From positions 1 through 64,000 of the forward strand of contig JAGAIZ010000049.1 of assembly GCA_017626325.1 (NCBI GenBank): DNA of 64,000 bases, in the 5' to 3' direction. Of the stretch, positions 10,701 through 17,960 are shown piece by piece. Position 1 is the stretch's first letter, and each line of letters starts with the position of its first letter. The position numbers were made by a program, and so were the translations under genes. Under the pieces are notes generated by a model. The model had not been told where the DNA came from. It did no database searches and saw nothing but the letters and a program-made list of their open reading frames with translations. This DNA is from Lachnospiraceae bacterium (lineage in GTDB: Bacteria > Bacillota > Clostridia > Lachnospirales > Lachnospiraceae).

Positions 10701-11339
10701 TATAAGGCTTTCGGCAAGTCGGATGCAATGGTATATCAATACTATACACTGGATGAAATGGCTAAGAAGGATTCGTCCAACAAGACAGAAAAGGGAGAGG
10801 ATAAGACATTTGCAGGTTCATCTCTTGGCAAACAGTATGAGTACATTGCAAAGACGGATGGCTCTGAGGAAGAAAAAGGGAAAATGCTTGTAGCCGTCAA
10901 CAGTTCTGATGAAAAAGTACAGCTTCTATCCGGTGCATTCGGCGATGCTGCCGTGACGGCCTATGCGCAGGCTGATTCGCTGGCAAGAAACGATATTATG
11001 AACTCTACCAAAAAGGGAGAGGCGAAGTCTTTCAGCCAGTCAAATATTACGAAGCAGTACGAATATGTAAATCAGCTTAGTGGTGTATCTGACGAGGTAA
11101 AGGGTACGATGATATACATGAATCAGACTTCCAGTGATAAGGTTGTGGAGGTGTACGAGGAAAAAGGCGGCGAAGGAGTGATGGAATACGCTAAGATAAA
11201 GAGCGGCGCGCATAAAGGCTCCGGCAACTTGAAGAAGGATGAGCTGGTGGATTATCTGAACCGGAATTATTCCAGCAATGCTACTAAGAAATATTGGTTT
11301 AAGATGATCGGAAATGAGAAATGGAAATGCCCTTATTAG
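4725..11339 (+). CDS. Giant phage polyvalent protein (2204 aa) with LPD-type modules
   Basis: Three copies of M[ST]REEIDxII open the protein (residues 3, 23, 39), like short targeting or docking repeats. A Gly/Ala-rich weakly hydrophobic region lies near 385-500. An AT-rich module at about 570-780 resembles LPD3/BECR-nuclease-like domains of polyvalent proteins (VIDNLENVI, then YDYFEADIKIHGEDYVV). It is followed by two 41-residue repeats and part of a third. Residues 1240-1270 carry WRYLAMLGNTKTHIRN, a pattern I associate with large polyvalent-protein domains (LPD38-like). A membrane-like segment is near 1610-1640, and three 75-76-residue repeats end the chain. Such proteins are thought to be carried in the virion and injected with the DNA. 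No catalytic site can be assigned with confidence. Confidence 0.65.
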   Translation: MAMTREEIDQIIGGRSNMPQATMSREQIDSIIATPHTNMTREQIDSILNGNSGGAQTSALSVSNEIPMLKPVTGQSKPFVWSHEKQNEWLKNYTGGNARAESANSETARERAAVLDKEAEAKVRKSASLNQSYVNKLTKKEKQPQEYQPTAEDLQMFEGLSAQIAKDQEKAQKQITIEDLYTPAAKQLYGTQIPQKQSVQIPTLETSNKNNVNSFLTGRPAEKGETAVIDDNLPMVSKDFQLIKNVEDMSPEEYESYVLMNSPKNGIPEDATEELKQAFIDMWSQPDYKLSDTEKKQAKKILEENEKNWMSDYAQRTTGASSGQIQEAAKAVSDQQDKMAMLELKVSPFKSFQYGFMNSLPFVEKYAETLNSERAGNYKQSNLTQNPGMYYGGAAAEQMAEYAAGTKLMKGLGVTDKIGQGTGKAIKNAKLAEHAANVLSDTALDVALDTIPSLAQDVKNGENAGTVAKNTVKNVGGNLMWNVGGEALGAGVDAVKKSKKVNDVLKNPDAFTMETGVRLTGDAGQDKKLVSAYLDKLAKATDEIPHLKNDTSDVLTDTVKETEFAAEKINVGKATTIYSPYKGDVPVQADKVYNRVEIPQESYENALINMQNADIDSKLEGRSSKKILTKVYETLFSDKGKTSFDVNVKDMTYGGKAYDVTVNKGAISKIMSDKNMSAEKIAVIDNLENVIADSKYVGSGNYAKTSKTNVQRYDYFEADIKIHGEDYVVTYDVEVIPGKNNYRTHKVINEMNLSKTNQRYTGTGNWPAVPSDSLKGSNDSISNFVEGVNNEMNLSKESRFSTDTGPVPAVSSNSMKGSNNIISDSARNVNQNILDKESLSKKEAYRVPNDIKSLSLTPDNELELTALNSNISDYVKNVNNPPPRLENKVMPEDIGLGSGLPFATVYDNTRSVAESMGLPDIRKYGQGDTLKVGAEKVSKFRTNTLAKEANFSAEEAAEIYGEDFYKYIPTSEKETFEVAAKRVSDDADGWYKKIMSAEDIKDYDNAAGVDTMMQLGTNYRQQARAAKEAGNTELARTLYAKSRDMTLKLSELERKAGQELQALQKYSRTSDKTILNGEKILQDRITETAKANPRLMEEVDDVGVAIYNRVRELEQSDLWKQLSSSDAMQPTAADVREQLRKEVSDIIKQESGKSKALKKKLKNSSIDKLADDIIELNHLDRINSALESFASNGIYGMSDDVIDQVTDIFAEAEKYDFNSKKRVELESQAYALIAQEVSGTSFHEMFKNWRYLAMLGNTKTHIRNMVSTTGMYATSGVKNNVAAVIEAAVNGVSKKVGGKGIERTKSVLNPVKDRSLIKASLSDADNKMYRELKGNMYTGSIENSIESNKRVFRGKTKVTDTVAKGVDKVSKLNSAALDAEDYFFVKHKYSTSLAGYMKANGLGADAFEAAEKLQKVNGSIDELLAARQTNPFKVIDRAADAEIAALDEQIASLKNAAGLNPLGQASYIGKMDELEKQAEDIARSRIDDQIAALRDSAKEYQSTVDILDKGRQYAKEQAEETAFHQNSKIASELSKFSNTMEESGIPGKAVSAMVEGVVPFKKTPVNVLKNGLAYSPANALKNLTFDIHALCVKKITPAEFINNISKTLTGTGIFAMGCALYNNGVATAVTDKFDELTGNQTYSIQIGDKTYTLDWAAPDSISFFAGVSAMEELKEKGISLEGVLNALAGMSQPVLEMSMMDGVNNALESIQYMDKDNIASSAIGTLGGTVGGSYLKQAVPTLMGQIGRTVDNTRRSTYTDKTGFAGALDREVIKMTNKIPGLSRNNQPYVDAWGREQENLAGGNLLERAAYQMLSPSYIADVNMTPVDKEVKRLYDATADDSVLPTGDTTKKIDDVRMTKEEYTVYSKAAGQARYNLLEACMDNANYNALDEDVQAEVVKDLYNLAKKIGSAEARAGYTSNDSLFKTYQEKGLDAAVNYAITKQAEDVVWVPISETTNSERYDQVNSMKLSDEEKGYQLRTSANNSEVADRVYKAFGKSDAMVYQYYTLDEMAKKDSSNKTEKGEDKTFAGSSLGKQYEYIAKTDGSEEEKGKMLVAVNSSDEKVQLLSGAFGDAAVTAYAQADSLARNDIMNSTKKGEAKSFSQSNITKQYEYVNQLSGVSDEVKGTMIYMNQTSSDKVVEVYEEKGGEGVMEYAKIKSGAHKGSGNLKKDELVDYLNRNYSSNATKKYWFKMIGNEKWKCPY
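6972..7361 (+). repeat. 123-bp tandem repeats after the nuclease-like module
   Basis: Units start at 6972 and 7095 (exact period 123 bp, 41 codons), each beginning NEMNLSK and ending in ISxxxxxVN, with a conserved PAV.S.S.KGSN core. A shortened third copy of the end (NISDYVKNVN) occurs at about 7326-7361. The units lie at the edge of the AT-rich module, as expected if C-terminal ends of polyvalent proteins were duplicated during module insertion. Confidence 0.85.
10638..11215 (+). repeat. Three 75-76-codon repeats at the C-terminus of the polyvalent protein
   Basis: Units begin at 10638, 10866 and 11091. Each starts with [DE]E.KG, has N-S-S or N-Q-T at a fixed place, and the first two share K.GE.K.F..S...KQYEY. 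Divergence at DNA level is large, so the duplication is old and probably kept for structure, for example a helical tail or binding array. Confidence 0.75.
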
Positions 11340-11536
11340 AATCATTTCTTGACACAAGGCGATGCAGATGTAAAAATGTAATTAGTAACAAATTAGCAAC
11401 AAAAACCGTGAAAAAAGCTGTGTTTATGGGCTTTTTGAAAAAGAAAAATTAAGAAAACATTAAATATTTTCCCATCTTTTCCTTTATGTTTCTTTGGTTT
11501 AATGTTATTATCCAAGCACGAAAGAGGTGAAAGCAA
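11340..11536. other. Probable prophage right end; integrase arm-type tandem sites
   Basis: This 197-bp gap separates the last phage gene from a host two-component system. It contains TTAGTAACAAA (11382-11392) directly followed by TTAGCAACAAA (11393-11403), one mismatch apart. Tandem AGYAACAAA sites resemble arm-type binding sites for tyrosine integrases of Firmicutes phages and integrative elements. A weak hairpin (AAAAAGC/GCTTTTT, 11412-11436) may end phage transcription. The core attachment site cannot be fixed without the other prophage end, which lies outside the window. Confidence 0.4.
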
Positions 11537-12229
11537 ATGGCAAACATTCTGGTATGTGACGATGATAAAGAAATAGTGGACGCAATCGAGATCTATCTGC
11601 TGCAGGAAGGTTATACCATCTACAAGGCCTATGACGGGGAGCAGGCGATCAGAGTTTTGAAGGAACAGCAGATACACCTGCTGCTCATAGATATTATGAT
11701 GCCGAAGCTGGACGGGATTCACGCGACGCTCAAAATCAGAGAGTATTCCAGCATTCCTATTATATTCCTGTCTGCCAAATCAGAGGACAGCGATAAAATA
11801 CTGGGGCTTAATATCGGCGCGGACGATTATATCACCAAGCCCTTTAATCCGCTGGAACTGGTGGCACGGGTCAAATCCAACCTCCGCAGATATACCACGC
11901 TTGGTAATCTGAACACGGAGAACAATTCACTCTTTCAGGTGGGCGGGCTGTGTATCAACGACGACACGAAGGAAGTGACGGTGGACGGAGAAGCGGTGAA
12001 ACTGACGCCCATTGAGTATAACATACTGCTGCTGCTTGTGAAGAACTGCGGCAGGGTCTTCTCTATAGACCAGATCTATGAGAGTATCTGGAATGAAGAG
12101 GCGATCGGCGCCGACAATACAGTGGCGGTGCATATCAGGCACATTCGTGAGAAGATCGAGATTAATCCGAAGGAACCAAGATATCTCAAGGTGGTATGGG
12201 GAGTCGGATATAAGATAGAGAAACAGTAA
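11537..12229 (+). CDS. OmpR-family response regulator
   Basis: 230 residues: receiver domain (1-115) with the acidic pair D8-D9, phospho-acceptor D52 in IDIMMPKLDG, and the conserved Lys in YITKPF; then a winged-helix DNA-binding domain (about 130-228) ending in VVWGVGYKI. A gaaagaggtg ribosome site precedes the ATG. It is followed after 32 bases by a membrane histidine kinase that is surely its partner. The pair resembles VanR/VanS-like systems in architecture, but no neighbouring target genes reveal the signal. It is the first host gene after the prophage. Confidence 0.93.
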   Translation: MANILVCDDDKEIVDAIEIYLLQEGYTIYKAYDGEQAIRVLKEQQIHLLLIDIMMPKLDGIHATLKIREYSSIPIIFLSAKSEDSDKILGLNIGADDYITKPFNPLELVARVKSNLRRYTTLGNLNTENNSLFQVGGLCINDDTKEVTVDGEAVKLTPIEYNILLLLVKNCGRVFSIDQIYESIWNEEAIGADNTVAVHIRHIREKIEINPKEPRYLKVVWGVGYKIEKQ

Positions 12230-12261
12230 GAAGAATCAGACGCTTCGGAACAGGGGAAAAG

Positions 12262-14985
12262 ATGGGAAAAGAAGAAAAAGCAAAGAAGCCTAAAAGATAT
12301 AAAAGAGGATTTCAAACCTTTATGCGGATCGTGCAGCATATGGCACTGGCGGCTGTGACGCTCTCCGTATTTGTTGTGGCGATCGGTTCTACAGTACGGA
12401 TCCAGGGATTCAGATCAGTCGGCAATTATATGCTGGATTCTTCCGATCAGGATAAGGAATATGAGGAGTCAGAGTTGTTCGGCACTATTTTCGGATATGC
12501 GGTGGCGGATATCATACGTTACGGTGTGGTAAGCAGCCAGTTAGAAACCGACGGAGCCTTCGACGGCAGTAAGATCGTGGACGTTACCGCTTATAATTAC
12601 CGGGACATAGGGCTGCCGGAGCAGTATGTGACGGCAGAATATTATCTGGAGGATCTGCTCAAATGGGCAAATTACGGATTTGAATATTCTGTCACCGAGA
12701 TGTCGAAACAGCAGGCGGATCAATTCCTGTCTGACTTAACCAGAGTGACGGTTATCGATCCCAAGAGCGAATATTACAACACGTCGGACGCCAGTTATCT
12801 GAAATCTGACATCGGAAGCTATACCTTCGTAAACGACGTATCCGCGAACCAACTGTGGGTCGAGAACTATGATGACGCCGGGGGAGCGGAGGACTATGAC
12901 GGATTCGTAGAGGGATATATTTCTGCGGAGGAAGCGGTATCGATCAGGAAGGAAGCGGAAGTCGTCAGTGAGACGGAGATTGCAGACGAGGCTGAAAGTG
13001 ATGAGGCGCTTTATACGCATAATATTCTTGTCAACCGGTACAAAACGGCAGAAGGGAAGAATCTGGAAGAATATGTATCGGACTGGGAACTGTATGATAC
13101 GCTGTGCGCCAATGTAAAGAATGCGGCAAGCAGTCTGTCTTATAATTATAACGAATACCTGGAGTACGGCGAATATTACAACAGCGAGAATTCCAATGTA
13201 AGATATCTGATTTCCAAGACGGTGGGGGACAATACGCAGTTCTACAGCAATCTGGATCAGGAGGAGCAGTCTGTTATTGCGGACATGATGGAGGAGGGCA
13301 GGGATATAGGCGATACAATGTTTGCATCGGACAAATATATCTACTACAGCCCGGCGGAGATGGTATATGAGACCAATACGTCCATCGAAGAGGAAACGAT
13401 CCGTAAGATTCTTCAGGAATATGATTACGCTTATCCGGAAACAGTGAAGATCTGGATTGGCGTGGATACAGATTATCCGGTCAGCGATGCTTTCACGCAG
13501 GGAGCGGCAGGGTTCCGCAACTATCTGCCTCATTTCTGGCAGTGGATTATTGCAGCGGCTGCGGCGGGAGTCCTGTACCTGTTGCTGTTTATCTATCAGA
13601 CAGCTATTACCGGAAGAGACATCGACTCAGACGGGGAGCCTTGTATTCGCCTGAATTCCTTCGACAGGATTCCGACGGAAGCGGCGGCTCTTATTGCTTT
13701 CGGCACTGCCGTCCTTATGATATGGGTGCTGATCGTTGTGACGGAATTGACTAATATAGATATTACGTCGTTATCTTATGGAGAATCGGTGTACGAACAG
13801 TGGTTTAAGATTGTGCTTGTGGCAGGCGTATTTGTTTTTGATACGGCGGCAATGTTCTTCTTCTACAGTCTGGTGAGACGAATCAAGGCAAGAGACCTGT
13901 GGAAGAACAGTTATTTGTGCAGGCTGTGCCGTAAGCTGAAGGCGTTTGCATGGAAGGTGTATGATAACGGCAGCATTGTTATTCGAACATGGGTGCCTTA
14001 TGGAATATTCCTGCTGTTTCATCTGTTGATGATCCTGATATGGGTGAGGGCGCGGCCTTTGGGAATATCGATTGCTGTCTTCATCCTGACGATGCTTGTG
14101 GACGTGCTTGTGGGCGTGTTGATTTACAGAGACGCGAAGGAACGGCAGGGTATTGTAGAAGGGATTGAGACCATTGCGTCGGGCGAACTGGAGCATCAGG
14201 TAGAAACGACAGACCTGCACGGCGATAATCTGACGCTGGCCTGTTCCGTCAACAGCATTGGCAAAGGAATTAAGGACGCGGTGGAAATCAGTATGAAGGA
14301 TGAACGTATGAAAGCGGACCTGATTACGAATGTCTCCCACGACATTAAGACGCCGCTTACGTCCATCATCAATTACGTAGACCTGATCAAGAGAGAGCAG
14401 GTAGAGAATGAGAAAGTACAGAGTTATATCAAGGTATTGGATGAGAAATCTCAGCGCCTGAAGCAACTGACAGATGATCTGGTGGAGGCAAGCAAGATCT
14501 CTTCCGGCAACATCAGCTTAAACTTCGAGCGGATTAATGTGACGGAGCTGATGAATCAGACGATCGGAGAGTTTTCTGAGAAGTTTGAGCAGAAGAATCT
14601 GACTACCGTTATGAATGTGAACGTGCGCAATACGGTAATTGAAGCGGATAGCCGGAGAATCTGGCGCGTTATGGAGAATCTCTTTAATAATATCTATAAA
14701 TATGCCATGGAAGGTACGAGAGTCTATGTCACCATTGACAGCCTGCCGGATAACAAGGAGTGCATTGAGATATCGATTAAGAATATCTCGGCGTCCGCGC
14801 TGAATTGTAATTCGGATGAACTGACGGAACGGTTTATCAGGGGAGATGTGTCCAGGACGACGGAGGGAAGCGGACTCGGACTTTCGATTGCCAAGAATCT
14901 GACAGAAGCGCAGAAGGGCACCTTTGAGATCCGGTTGGACGGAGATTTGTTTAAGGTATATCTGGTATTCCCGCTGGCGAAATAA
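12262..14985 (+). CDS. Membrane sensor histidine kinase with large extracellular domain
   Basis: 907 residues. A membrane helix at about 28-48 is followed by some 370 extracellular residues (acidic, Tyr-rich, no family recognised), then a helix near 430-455 and three or four more helices up to about 620. The kinase core has a HAMP-like linker, phospho-acceptor His693 in NVSHDIKTPLTS, an N-box (MENLFNNIYKYA) and the G2 motif EGSGLGLSIAK. The classical DxGxG is absent and replaced by an LTERF-type segment, which I regard as normal for this subfamily. It should phosphorylate the regulator encoded just upstream. The multi-helix membrane block after the extracellular domain is more than most kinases of this group have. 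Confidence 0.92.
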   Translation: MGKEEKAKKPKRYKRGFQTFMRIVQHMALAAVTLSVFVVAIGSTVRIQGFRSVGNYMLDSSDQDKEYEESELFGTIFGYAVADIIRYGVVSSQLETDGAFDGSKIVDVTAYNYRDIGLPEQYVTAEYYLEDLLKWANYGFEYSVTEMSKQQADQFLSDLTRVTVIDPKSEYYNTSDASYLKSDIGSYTFVNDVSANQLWVENYDDAGGAEDYDGFVEGYISAEEAVSIRKEAEVVSETEIADEAESDEALYTHNILVNRYKTAEGKNLEEYVSDWELYDTLCANVKNAASSLSYNYNEYLEYGEYYNSENSNVRYLISKTVGDNTQFYSNLDQEEQSVIADMMEEGRDIGDTMFASDKYIYYSPAEMVYETNTSIEEETIRKILQEYDYAYPETVKIWIGVDTDYPVSDAFTQGAAGFRNYLPHFWQWIIAAAAAGVLYLLLFIYQTAITGRDIDSDGEPCIRLNSFDRIPTEAAALIAFGTAVLMIWVLIVVTELTNIDITSLSYGESVYEQWFKIVLVAGVFVFDTAAMFFFYSLVRRIKARDLWKNSYLCRLCRKLKAFAWKVYDNGSIVIRTWVPYGIFLLFHLLMILIWVRARPLGISIAVFILTMLVDVLVGVLIYRDAKERQGIVEGIETIASGELEHQVETTDLHGDNLTLACSVNSIGKGIKDAVEISMKDERMKADLITNVSHDIKTPLTSIINYVDLIKREQVENEKVQSYIKVLDEKSQRLKQLTDDLVEASKISSGNISLNFERINVTELMNQTIGEFSEKFEQKNLTTVMNVNVRNTVIEADSRRIWRVMENLFNNIYKYAMEGTRVYVTIDSLPDNKECIEISIKNISASALNCNSDELTERFIRGDVSRTTEGSGLGLSIAKNLTEAQKGTFEIRLDGDLFKVYLVFPLAK

Positions 14986-14992
14986 TAATATG

Positions 14993-15024
14993 ACCCCGGT
15001 TCTCAGAAAAGAGCCGGGGTTTTA
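14993..15024. terminator. Bidirectional terminator between the kinase gene and prs
   Basis: ACCCCGG pairs with CCGGGGT, extended by CTC/GAG with a small bulge, around an AGAAAA loop and followed by TTTT. It separates two convergent genes and can serve both strands, though the T-run is clear only on the plus strand. Confidence 0.85.
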
Positions 15025-15081
15025 TGCTTCATACAGCGTATGTCTGTTCCTGACAGATGTTTTCCTGAGGCTGTATGCGTC

Positions 15082-16275
15082 TTAGAGATCGAGAACGCTT
15101 ACCTCACGGTTATTGTATTTCGCGAGTACTTGATGAATCTTGTCGGTAGGCGTATAAATATTCGCCATCGAAACGTCGTGGTTCATAAAGTCAATGATGG
15201 AGGCGATGAACTTACTCATGTCAGCTTCCACATAATATGGCTTTTCACGCAGCAGAGGCGGCTGGTAACAGAGATTTGTGGTTACGATTTTCTCAAAATA
15301 GCACTTCTCATAAGCGGCGTCGAAAGCGTCCAGACCGTCTGTAAACAGACCGAAGGTACAGCAGATGAAGACGCGCTTGGCGTTCATTTTCTTAAGCTGT
15401 CTGGCGGTATCGATCATGCTGCCGCCGGAAGAGATCATATCGTCGATGACGATAACGTCCTTGCCGTCTATGTTGTCGCCTAAGAATTCATGGGCGACGA
15501 TGGGATTCTTGCCGTTTACGATGGTGGAATAATCGCGCCGCTTATAGAACATACCGGTATCGACTCCCAGCACGTTGGCGAAGTAAACCGCTCTGTCGAG
15601 AGCTCCTTCGTCGGGGCTGATGACGATGGTGTGATCCTTGTCGATGATCAGATCCTGTTCGGTGCGGAGCAGGGAACGGATGAACTGATAGGGCGGCGTA
15701 AAATTATCAAAGCCCTTGAGCGGAACAGAATTCTGGACTCTCGGGTCATGCGCGTCGAAGGTGATGAAGTTTGATACGCCCATATCCATCAGTTCCTTGA
15801 TCGCATAGGCGCAGTCCAAAGACTCTCTGCCGTTTCTTTTGTGCTGTCTGCCCTCGTAAAGAAAAGGCATGATGACGTTGATGCGATGTGCCTTGCCGTT
15901 AATGGCAGATATAATTCTCTTAAGATCCTGGTAATGGTCGTCAGGCGACATATGATTTGTATAACCGTTCATGGTATAGGTTATACTGTGATTGCATACA
16001 TCCACTAACAGAAAGACGTCCTTGCCTCTTACAGAGTCGTGCAGAACTGCTTTGGCCTCACCGGTCCCGAATCTGGGACAATCGACTTCCATCATATAAT
16101 TATCTTCCATATAACCATGAAAAGCAGGGTCTGATTTTACACTGTTATTAAGAGTCTTGCGGAAATCCACAAGATGGCTGTTGACTTTGTCTGCTAAAGG
16201 AAGTGCGGATTTGGTGGTTAATAATTTGATCGGTGCTACCGGCATAGAATGTTCCAATTGTTCTGTATTAGGCAT
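15082..16275 (-). CDS. prs: Ribose-phosphate pyrophosphokinase (PRPP synthase)
   Basis: Makes PRPP from ribose 5-phosphate and ATP for purine, pyrimidine, histidine, tryptophan and NAD synthesis in the cytosol. The 397-residue protein is longer than the 310-320 of the classical enzyme and matches the extended form seen in Clostridia. Visible signatures are the nucleotide-binding part MPFLYEGRQHKR, the FDAHDPR segment with the catalytic-loop region after it, and the PRPP-binding loop VIVIDDMISSGGSM. The ATG has a strong ribosome site (GGGAGG on the minus strand). It is transcribed alone, convergent with the two-component system and divergent from der. The leader carries repeated GAACAGT sites described separately. 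Confidence 0.95.
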   Translation of the reverse strand: MPNTEQLEHSMPVAPIKLLTTKSALPLADKVNSHLVDFRKTLNNSVKSDPAFHGYMEDNYMMEVDCPRFGTGEAKAVLHDSVRGKDVFLLVDVCNHSITYTMNGYTNHMSPDDHYQDLKRIISAINGKAHRINVIMPFLYEGRQHKRNGRESLDCAYAIKELMDMGVSNFITFDAHDPRVQNSVPLKGFDNFTPPYQFIRSLLRTEQDLIIDKDHTIVISPDEGALDRAVYFANVLGVDTGMFYKRRDYSTIVNGKNPIVAHEFLGDNIDGKDVIVIDDMISSGGSMIDTARQLKKMNAKRVFICCTFGLFTDGLDAFDAAYEKCYFEKIVTTNLCYQPPLLREKPYYVEADMSKFIASIIDFMNHDVSMANIYTPTDKIHQVLAKYNNREVSVLDL

Positions 16276-16382
16276 AATGACCTCCCGGGAGTTTGTCTGA
16301 ACAGTCTCTTCTGTCTGTTGCAGTTCGCATCCTATGTCAGATGCGGTCTGAACAGTAACTTCTATCTTTCTGTGTCATATAT

Positions 16383-16411
16383 TTTATATCATTATGCTAG
16401 TGACACGTCAA
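16383..16411 (-). promoter_or_regulatory. Promoter of prs
   Basis: On the minus strand TTGACG (16406-16411) and TATAAA (16383-16388) are separated by 17 bases. It gives a leader of about 100 nt. Confidence 0.75.
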
Positions 16412-16523
16412 GGAATTTCTAGTAAAATAGAGATCACAGGGTTACTGTTCACAGCAGCCTTAAACACTTGCTGTCTGAGGCGTAAGAACATGATTGATGT
16501 GTGAGCAAATCCCGCCAAAAGGC

Positions 16524-16552
16524 TTTACAAGTTCTGGCGGATATTGTAAAAT
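16524..16552 (+). promoter_or_regulatory. Promoter of the der-plsY-gpsA operon
   Basis: TTTACA (16524-16529) and TAAAAT (16547-16552) are 17 bases apart. Inverted arms CCGCCA (16512-16517) and TGGCGG (16535-16540) flank the -35 element and could be an operator. Confidence 0.7.
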
Positions 16553-16621
16553 CAAGCGGATATAAGCTTATAAAATAAGAAATCTGCCGGACAGGAGCAG
16601 AGAAAGGCATGGTTGTTGGTA

Positions 16622-17959
16622 ATGAGCAAGAGAAAATCCAAGCCGATCGTGGCGGTGGTGGGAAGACCGAATGTAGGGAAATCGACACTGTTCAACGCGT
16701 TGGCTGGTGAGAATATATCGATTGTCAAGGATACGCCGGGAATCACGAGAGACCGGATCTATGCGGACGTCAGTTGGCTTGATATGAATTTTACTTTGAT
16801 TGATACGGGCGGAATAGAACCGGAGAGCAAAGATATTATTCTGTCTCAGATGCGGGAACAGGCGCAGATCGCTATCGATACGGCGGATGTGATTATTTTT
16901 CTGGTAGACGTAAAGCAGGGACTCGTGGATGCGGATTCTAAGGTGGCGGATATGCTGCGGCGTTCCAGGAAACCGGTTGTTCTGGCTGTGAATAAGGTGG
17001 ACAGCTTCCAGAAATATATGGCGGACGTCTACGAATTCTATAATCTTGGCATTGGAGAGCCTTATCCGATTTCCTCCGTCAATCGTCTGGGCTTCGGCGA
17101 GCTTCTGGATGAGGTGAGTTCTTATTTTGATCAGGAAGCGGCGGCAGAGGAAGAGGACGACCGGATCAAGGTGGCCATCGTTGGAAAGCCGAATGTAGGG
17201 AAATCTTCTATTATCAACAAGCTGATCGGGGAGAAACGGGTGATCGTGTCGGATATCGCGGGAACGACCAGAGACGCCATCGATACGGAGATCAGACACA
17301 ATGGCAAAGACTATGTGTTCATCGATACGGCGGGGCTGCGCAGGAAGAACAAGATTAAGGAAGAACTGGAGAAGTACATGATTATCCGCACGGTGGCGGC
17401 GGTAGAGCGCGCCGACATCGTCGTGCTGGTGATCGACGCTACGGAGGGCGTGACCGAACAGGACGCCAAGATCGCTGGAATTGCTCATGACAGAGGTAAG
17501 GCGGTGATTATCGCCGTAAATAAGTGGGATGCGATAGAGAAGAATGATAAGACGGTGAAGGAGTTTACGCAGAAGGTAAGGCAGGTGTTGTCTTTTATGA
17601 GTTATGCGGAAATCATGTTTATCTCCGCAGTGACAGGGCAGAGACTTCCGAAGCTGTATGATATGATCGACGCGGTCAATGAGAATCATTCCATGCGTGT
17701 GGCGACAGGCGTATTGAATGAGATTATGGCAGAGGCTGTGGCGATGCAGCAGCCCCCTTCCGACAAGGGCAAAAGGCTGAGGCTGTATTATATTACGCAG
17801 GTTTCGGTGAAACCGCCGACTTTTGTAATCTTCGTCAACGACAAAGAGCTGATGCATTTTTCCTATACCAGATATTTGGAGAACCAGATCAGAGATACCT
17901 TTGGCTTCGTCGGGACACCGCTTAAGTTTATTATCAGAGAGAGAAAGGAAAACAAGTAA
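16622..17959 (+). CDS. der: Ribosome-assembly GTPase Der (EngA)
   Basis: Two tandem GTPase domains plus a KH-like domain, essential for maturation of the 50S subunit. Domain 1 has GRPNVGKS, DTPG and NKVD; domain 2 has GKPNVGKS, DTAG and NKWD; the C-terminal 110 residues form the KH-like RNA-binding part. About 445 residues, normal for the family. The start is uncertain: the ATG used here gives MSKRKSKPIV, but the Shine-Dalgarno (AGAAAGG, 16601-16607) is better spaced for in-frame TTG codons at 16613 or 16616. First gene of an operon with plsY, which starts one base after the der stop codon. Confidence 0.96.
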   Translation: MSKRKSKPIVAVVGRPNVGKSTLFNALAGENISIVKDTPGITRDRIYADVSWLDMNFTLIDTGGIEPESKDIILSQMREQAQIAIDTADVIIFLVDVKQGLVDADSKVADMLRRSRKPVVLAVNKVDSFQKYMADVYEFYNLGIGEPYPISSVNRLGFGELLDEVSSYFDQEAAAEEEDDRIKVAIVGKPNVGKSSIINKLIGEKRVIVSDIAGTTRDAIDTEIRHNGKDYVFIDTAGLRRKNKIKEELEKYMIIRTVAAVERADIVVLVIDATEGVTEQDAKIAGIAHDRGKAVIIAVNKWDAIEKNDKTVKEFTQKVRQVLSFMSYAEIMFISAVTGQRLPKLYDMIDAVNENHSMRVATGVLNEIMAEAVAMQQPPSDKGKRLRLYYITQVSVKPPTFVIFVNDKELMHFSYTRYLENQIRDTFGFVGTPLKFIIRERKENK

Positions 17960-17960
17960 A

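Larger units (their letters stand above)
16276..16612. promoter_or_regulatory. Divergent prs/der control region with repeated GAACAGT sites
   Basis: GTCTGAACAGT occurs at 16295-16305 and again at 16346-16356, each followed by two bases and CTTCT. The inverse, GTTACTGTTCA, is at 16441-16451 and is an exact 11-bp inverted copy of 16349-16359. The prs promoter lies between the inverted copies. A short hairpin (CGCATC/GATGCG) sits at about 16326-16345 in the prs leader. The sites resemble the core of purine-operon boxes (CGAACA) only loosely, so the regulator is unknown. Confidence 0.45.

Noticed and set aside
12736..13533. 265-codon minus-strand frame opposite the sensor kinase
   Set aside because: Ile/Arg-rich translation without motifs, fully inside the kinase gene.
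16276..16382. Possible PRPP-sensing riboswitch in the prs leader
   Set aside because: No ykkC-like elements could be recognised; the repeats look like protein binding sites.
16568..17857. Long open frame on the minus strand opposite der
   Set aside because: It has no recognisable protein motif, overlaps a certain essential gene along its whole length and reflects codon composition of der.
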